From Streptomyces musisoli (lineage in GTDB: Bacteria > Actinomycetota > Actinomycetes > Streptomycetales > Streptomycetaceae), in contig NZ_JAERRH010000023.1 in assembly GCF_016741855.1 (NCBI RefSeq), positions 36,035 through 100,034 of the forward strand: 64,000 nt of DNA, given 5' to 3'. Positions 62,020 through 64,000 of this stretch are shown here, one piece after another; position 1 is the first letter of the stretch; each line of letters starts with the position of its first letter. Made by a program: the position numbers and the translations under genes. Under the pieces are notes generated by a model that had not been told where the DNA came from, ran no database searches, and saw only the letters and a list, made by a program, of their open reading frames with translations.

Positions 62020-62706
62020 GTGGCCGCATCGCTGGTGGCCCTGGCCACGGTGGCGGGAGCCTGGGCGGCGCGGCGGGCACCAGGCCCTACCGTGCTCGTG
62101 CCGGCCGCCGCGTCCGGGATCCTGCTGGTCATAGCCGTTTTCGACCTGCTGCCCGACGCGTGGGACGAGGCCGCCGAGGCCGGCCTGCCGCCGTGGGCGG
62201 TGCCGTTCACCGCGCTCGCCTCGTTCGCCCTCATGGGCGCCCTCGCCCGGACCGGCTGCCCGTGCAGGCGGGAACGTGCGGGCGGCATCGGCGCGGCAGC
62301 AGGACTCGCCGTACACCGCTTCGTGGAAGGCGCGGCCCTCGCCCTGACCGCCTCGATCGCCGTGATGGCCGCGCTCCTCGTGCACGCCGCCGGCGAAGGC
62401 CTGGCCCTGGCCGCGCTCCTGGGCGCCCAGCCCGGACGGCGCACGGCTTGCTGGCTCACACTCGCCTGCCTCAGCCCGCTCGCCGGCGTGCTCGTCACGA
62501 GCGCCGTCCCGCTCCCGGACGGCCTCCTGCCCTTCCTCCTCGCCGCCGTCGCCGGCGTCCTCAGCCAGACCGCACGGGTGGCACTCGGCCTCGCCCGCCG
62601 CCGGCGACCCGCCGGCCGGCGCGTGCGCACGGTCCCGGTCACCGCAGCAGTGACCCTCGCGGCCGTCGCCACCGCACTCGCCCTGCTCATCGCGGCCGGC
62701 CGCTGA
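62020..62706 (+). CDS. ZIP-like metal transporter
   Basis: From GTG 62020 the 228-aa protein has seven or eight membrane helices. Key motifs are VFDLLPDAWDEA, VHRFVEGAALAL and VHAAGEGLALAALLG; the paired His/Glu in the last two form the ZIP metal site. A Cys pair in RTGCPCRRERAGG precedes them. The frame extends upstream without a clear start, so the N-terminal helix may be misplaced. It would carry zinc or iron into the cell. Confidence 0.8.
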   Translation: MAASLVALATVAGAWAARRAPGPTVLVPAAASGILLVIAVFDLLPDAWDEAAEAGLPPWAVPFTALASFALMGALARTGCPCRRERAGGIGAAAGLAVHRFVEGAALALTASIAVMAALLVHAAGEGLALAALLGAQPGRRTACWLTLACLSPLAGVLVTSAVPLPDGLLPFLLAAVAGVLSQTARVALGLARRRRPAGRRVRTVPVTAAVTLAAVATALALLIAAGR

Positions 62707-62827
62707 ACGCGACACGAACACGGCTCGGGTGCCGGAGCGGGCACCGCGCTTCAGGGTCTTCGCGCAGGGTGGGGCGCTTGGTCGGTCGGGGCTCCACGAC
62801 CGCTTCGGCAACACGCAGCGACTGCCA

Positions 62828-62844
62828 CTCTACCTGTGGTAGAG
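62828..62844. promoter_or_regulatory. Operator-like palindrome of TA pair
   Basis: CTCTACC-TGT-GGTAGAG is a 7-bp inverted repeat 20 bases before the antitoxin ATG. A second half-like GATAGAGT follows. Autoregulation by the antitoxin is likely. Confidence 0.7.
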
Positions 62845-62864
62845 GAACGCGATAGAGTCGGGAT

Positions 62865-63140
62865 ATGGCAGCAGACGAGACGAGCATCAAGGTGAGCACG
62901 GCCGCGCGGGACCGGCTCGCCCAGCTGGCGGCCGAGCACGGCACCACCATCCGCGGCCTGGTCGAGGACCTCGCGCAGGGCACGCCGACGCAGGCCGAGT
63001 ACGCCGAGCGGGCCGAGCTGGCCCGCGCCGAACTCGCCTCTGCCCTCGGCAGCGCACCGAGCCCGGAGGCCGAGGCGAAGGCCAAGGCCCTGCTCGAGCG
63101 CCTGGGCGGCGCCGCGCACAGCCCGCAGGCGGCCGCGTAG
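62865..63140 (+). CDS. Antitoxin-like RHH protein
   Basis: The 91-aa protein starts at ATG 62865. The N-terminus SIKVSTAARDRLAQLAAEHG followed by TIRGLVEDLA fits a ribbon-helix-helix (MazE/Arc-like) antitoxin. The C-terminus is helical and Ala-rich. It overlaps the next gene by one base, as in toxin-antitoxin operons. Confidence 0.8.
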   Translation: MAADETSIKVSTAARDRLAQLAAEHGTTIRGLVEDLAQGTPTQAEYAERAELARAELASALGSAPSPEAEAKAKALLERLGGAAHSPQAAA

Positions 63141-63538
63141 TGCCGGCGATCGCGGTCGTCCTTGACCACACAACCGCAGGTGCGTTGTACGACCCGAAGG
63201 ATCCGTTCAACGAGGCGGTCGCCGCGTTCTACGTCCAGGCCTCCGGCGGACTCGGTGACCTGTACGCGCCGGTGCTCTCCCTGACGGCCGGCGACACCGA
63301 ACGGCCCGGCCTGCTCGGCTACATCAAAGGCCTGCGGTTCATCCGGATCGAGGCCTTCGACACCGACGCCGCGGTCACCGCCACCGAACTCCTGCGCTTC
63401 GGGCACTCCTGGGCCGCCGTCCACGCCATCCACGCGGCCCGTCCCTCCGCCGCCCACCCCGCCGGGCGGTACCTGCTCACCCTGACCCCCAAGGCATACG
63501 CGGGCACCGGCGTTAAAGCCGTCCACCCCGACCAGTAG
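63140..63538 (+). CDS. PIN-like toxin candidate
   Basis: The 132-aa protein from GTG 63140 begins IAVVLDHTTAGALYDPKDPF, with an Asp in the first strand as in PIN-domain nucleases. Later acidic residues lie in IRIEAFDTDAAVTATELL, and it ends HPAGRYLLTLTPKAYAG. It pairs with the RHH antitoxin. The fold assignment is by shape and context. Typical length. Confidence 0.65.
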   Translation: MPAIAVVLDHTTAGALYDPKDPFNEAVAAFYVQASGGLGDLYAPVLSLTAGDTERPGLLGYIKGLRFIRIEAFDTDAAVTATELLRFGHSWAAVHAIHAARPSAAHPAGRYLLTLTPKAYAGTGVKAVHPDQ

Positions 63539-64000
63539 CCGCCCGCCGCCCCGGCGGCAGAAGACGGTCGCCCCCGCCTGCCCTGCCGTCGCGATCGTCG
63601 CACTGCCCGGGCCTGGTCTGCCGCCGCCTGACCCCCGCGATGGGCCCGGTGCTGCTTCGCCGGGAGCGGCACTGCTCGCGCCAGGGGTGGGGTCTTCTGT
63701 TCTGATGTGCCTGGCCGCCAGGCCGAGGTGTCTTCCGGAGGAACTGTGCAGTTCAGTGCCTGTTTTCGATCCCAGGGTTCTGAGTAGCCTTGGGGCCTGG
63801 CCTGGCCGCGTGTCCGAGTCCACCGGTCCGCTGGCGGGGCGAGCTGCTCGCCGCAGATACCGCTGCCGGCCTGCCCCGTCCTCCCGGCTCCGGCGACAAG
63901 ACTCGCGCTGTGGTGCGCCGCGATGCCGTCAGGGAGGTTGCGCGGCGCACCTGTTGTCGTGTGAGGGGCCGGGTCAGCCGGGGAGGTCGCCGGTGTAGCG
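63539..64000. other. Right-edge region, no supported gene
   Basis: No coding frame is convincing. It holds the third copy of the 28-bp repeat. A gene entering from the right edge cannot be excluded. Confidence 0.35.
63756..63784. repeat. Dispersed 28-bp repeat, copy 3
   Basis: GTGCCTGTTTTCGATCCCAG then GGTTCTGAG resembles copies at 4838 and 19299. GTGTCCGAG follows about 27 bases later, as in copy 2. Confidence 0.45.

Overview
The window is high-GC actinobacterial DNA and almost certainly Streptomyces. The evidence is third-position G/C codon bias, GTG starts behind GGAGG-like ribosome binding sites, many families typical of Streptomyces (SPW-repeat, DUF2867, DUF6192, DUF2071, SCO252x), a TTA codon at codon 2 of one gene, and above all an intact tap-tpg pair (30.8-33.6 kb). 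Tap and Tpg maintain the protein-capped telomeres of linear Streptomyces replicons, so the window probably lies in a chromosome terminal arm or on a linear plasmid. The many broken genes, transposase remnants and fragments of plasmid replication genes fit that setting.

Layout. 0-5 kb: small plasmid-type genes, a membrane pentapeptide-repeat protein, a scrambled cadmium-transporter (CadD) relic and a frameshifted plasmid Rep gene. 5-9 kb: HIT protein, DinB protein, an IS5-type element, then a DUF6192/RacP-like operon. 9-13.6 kb: gene fragments, a uridine-kinase-like gene, a GNAT acetyltransferase and an OGG-fold glycosylase relic. 13.7-15.9 kb and 23.7-26.7 kb: two paralogous copies of one module, a small membrane protein divergent from a large HTH/P-loop NTPase/TPR-like repeat protein, with a conserved shared intergenic region. 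Between them: a secreted I36-type inhibitor, a DUF2867/TetR pair with visible operators, a methyltransferase and a further HTH plus membrane-protein pair. 26.9-30 kb: small proteins and one arm of a perfect 108-bp inverted repeat (other arm at 11.6 kb). 30.8-33.6 kb: tap-tpg.

34-47 kb is a graveyard (TniQ-like, amidase, AlbA/Schlafen-like, IS21 and IS5, MFS, ASCH, NACHT and replication-relaxation relics) with some intact genes: MazG-like, lipoprotein, VOC protein, alpha/beta hydrolase, and a sigma factor with two region-2 domains plus a membrane partner. 48.2-55.6 kb is a compact seven-gene plus-strand operon: a SCO2525-like methyltransferase, SCO2524-like protein, SCO2523-like variant P-loop ATPase, SCO2522-like and SCO2521-like proteins, then two paralogous membrane-anchored proteins. 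Its function is unknown and it is one of two strong candidates for an undescribed system. 56.8-63.5 kb: SPW-repeat membrane protein, a DUF2071 cluster with an apparent stop-codon-loss fusion, a selenium-binding-protein/methanethiol-oxidase homologue, a ZIP-like metal transporter and a toxin-antitoxin-like pair.

The best candidates for new biology are the twin HTH-NTPase-repeat modules (they look like STAND-type sensor or effector switches) and the SCO252x operon with its two membrane proteins. All family names are from recognition of the translated sequence. No database search was run.
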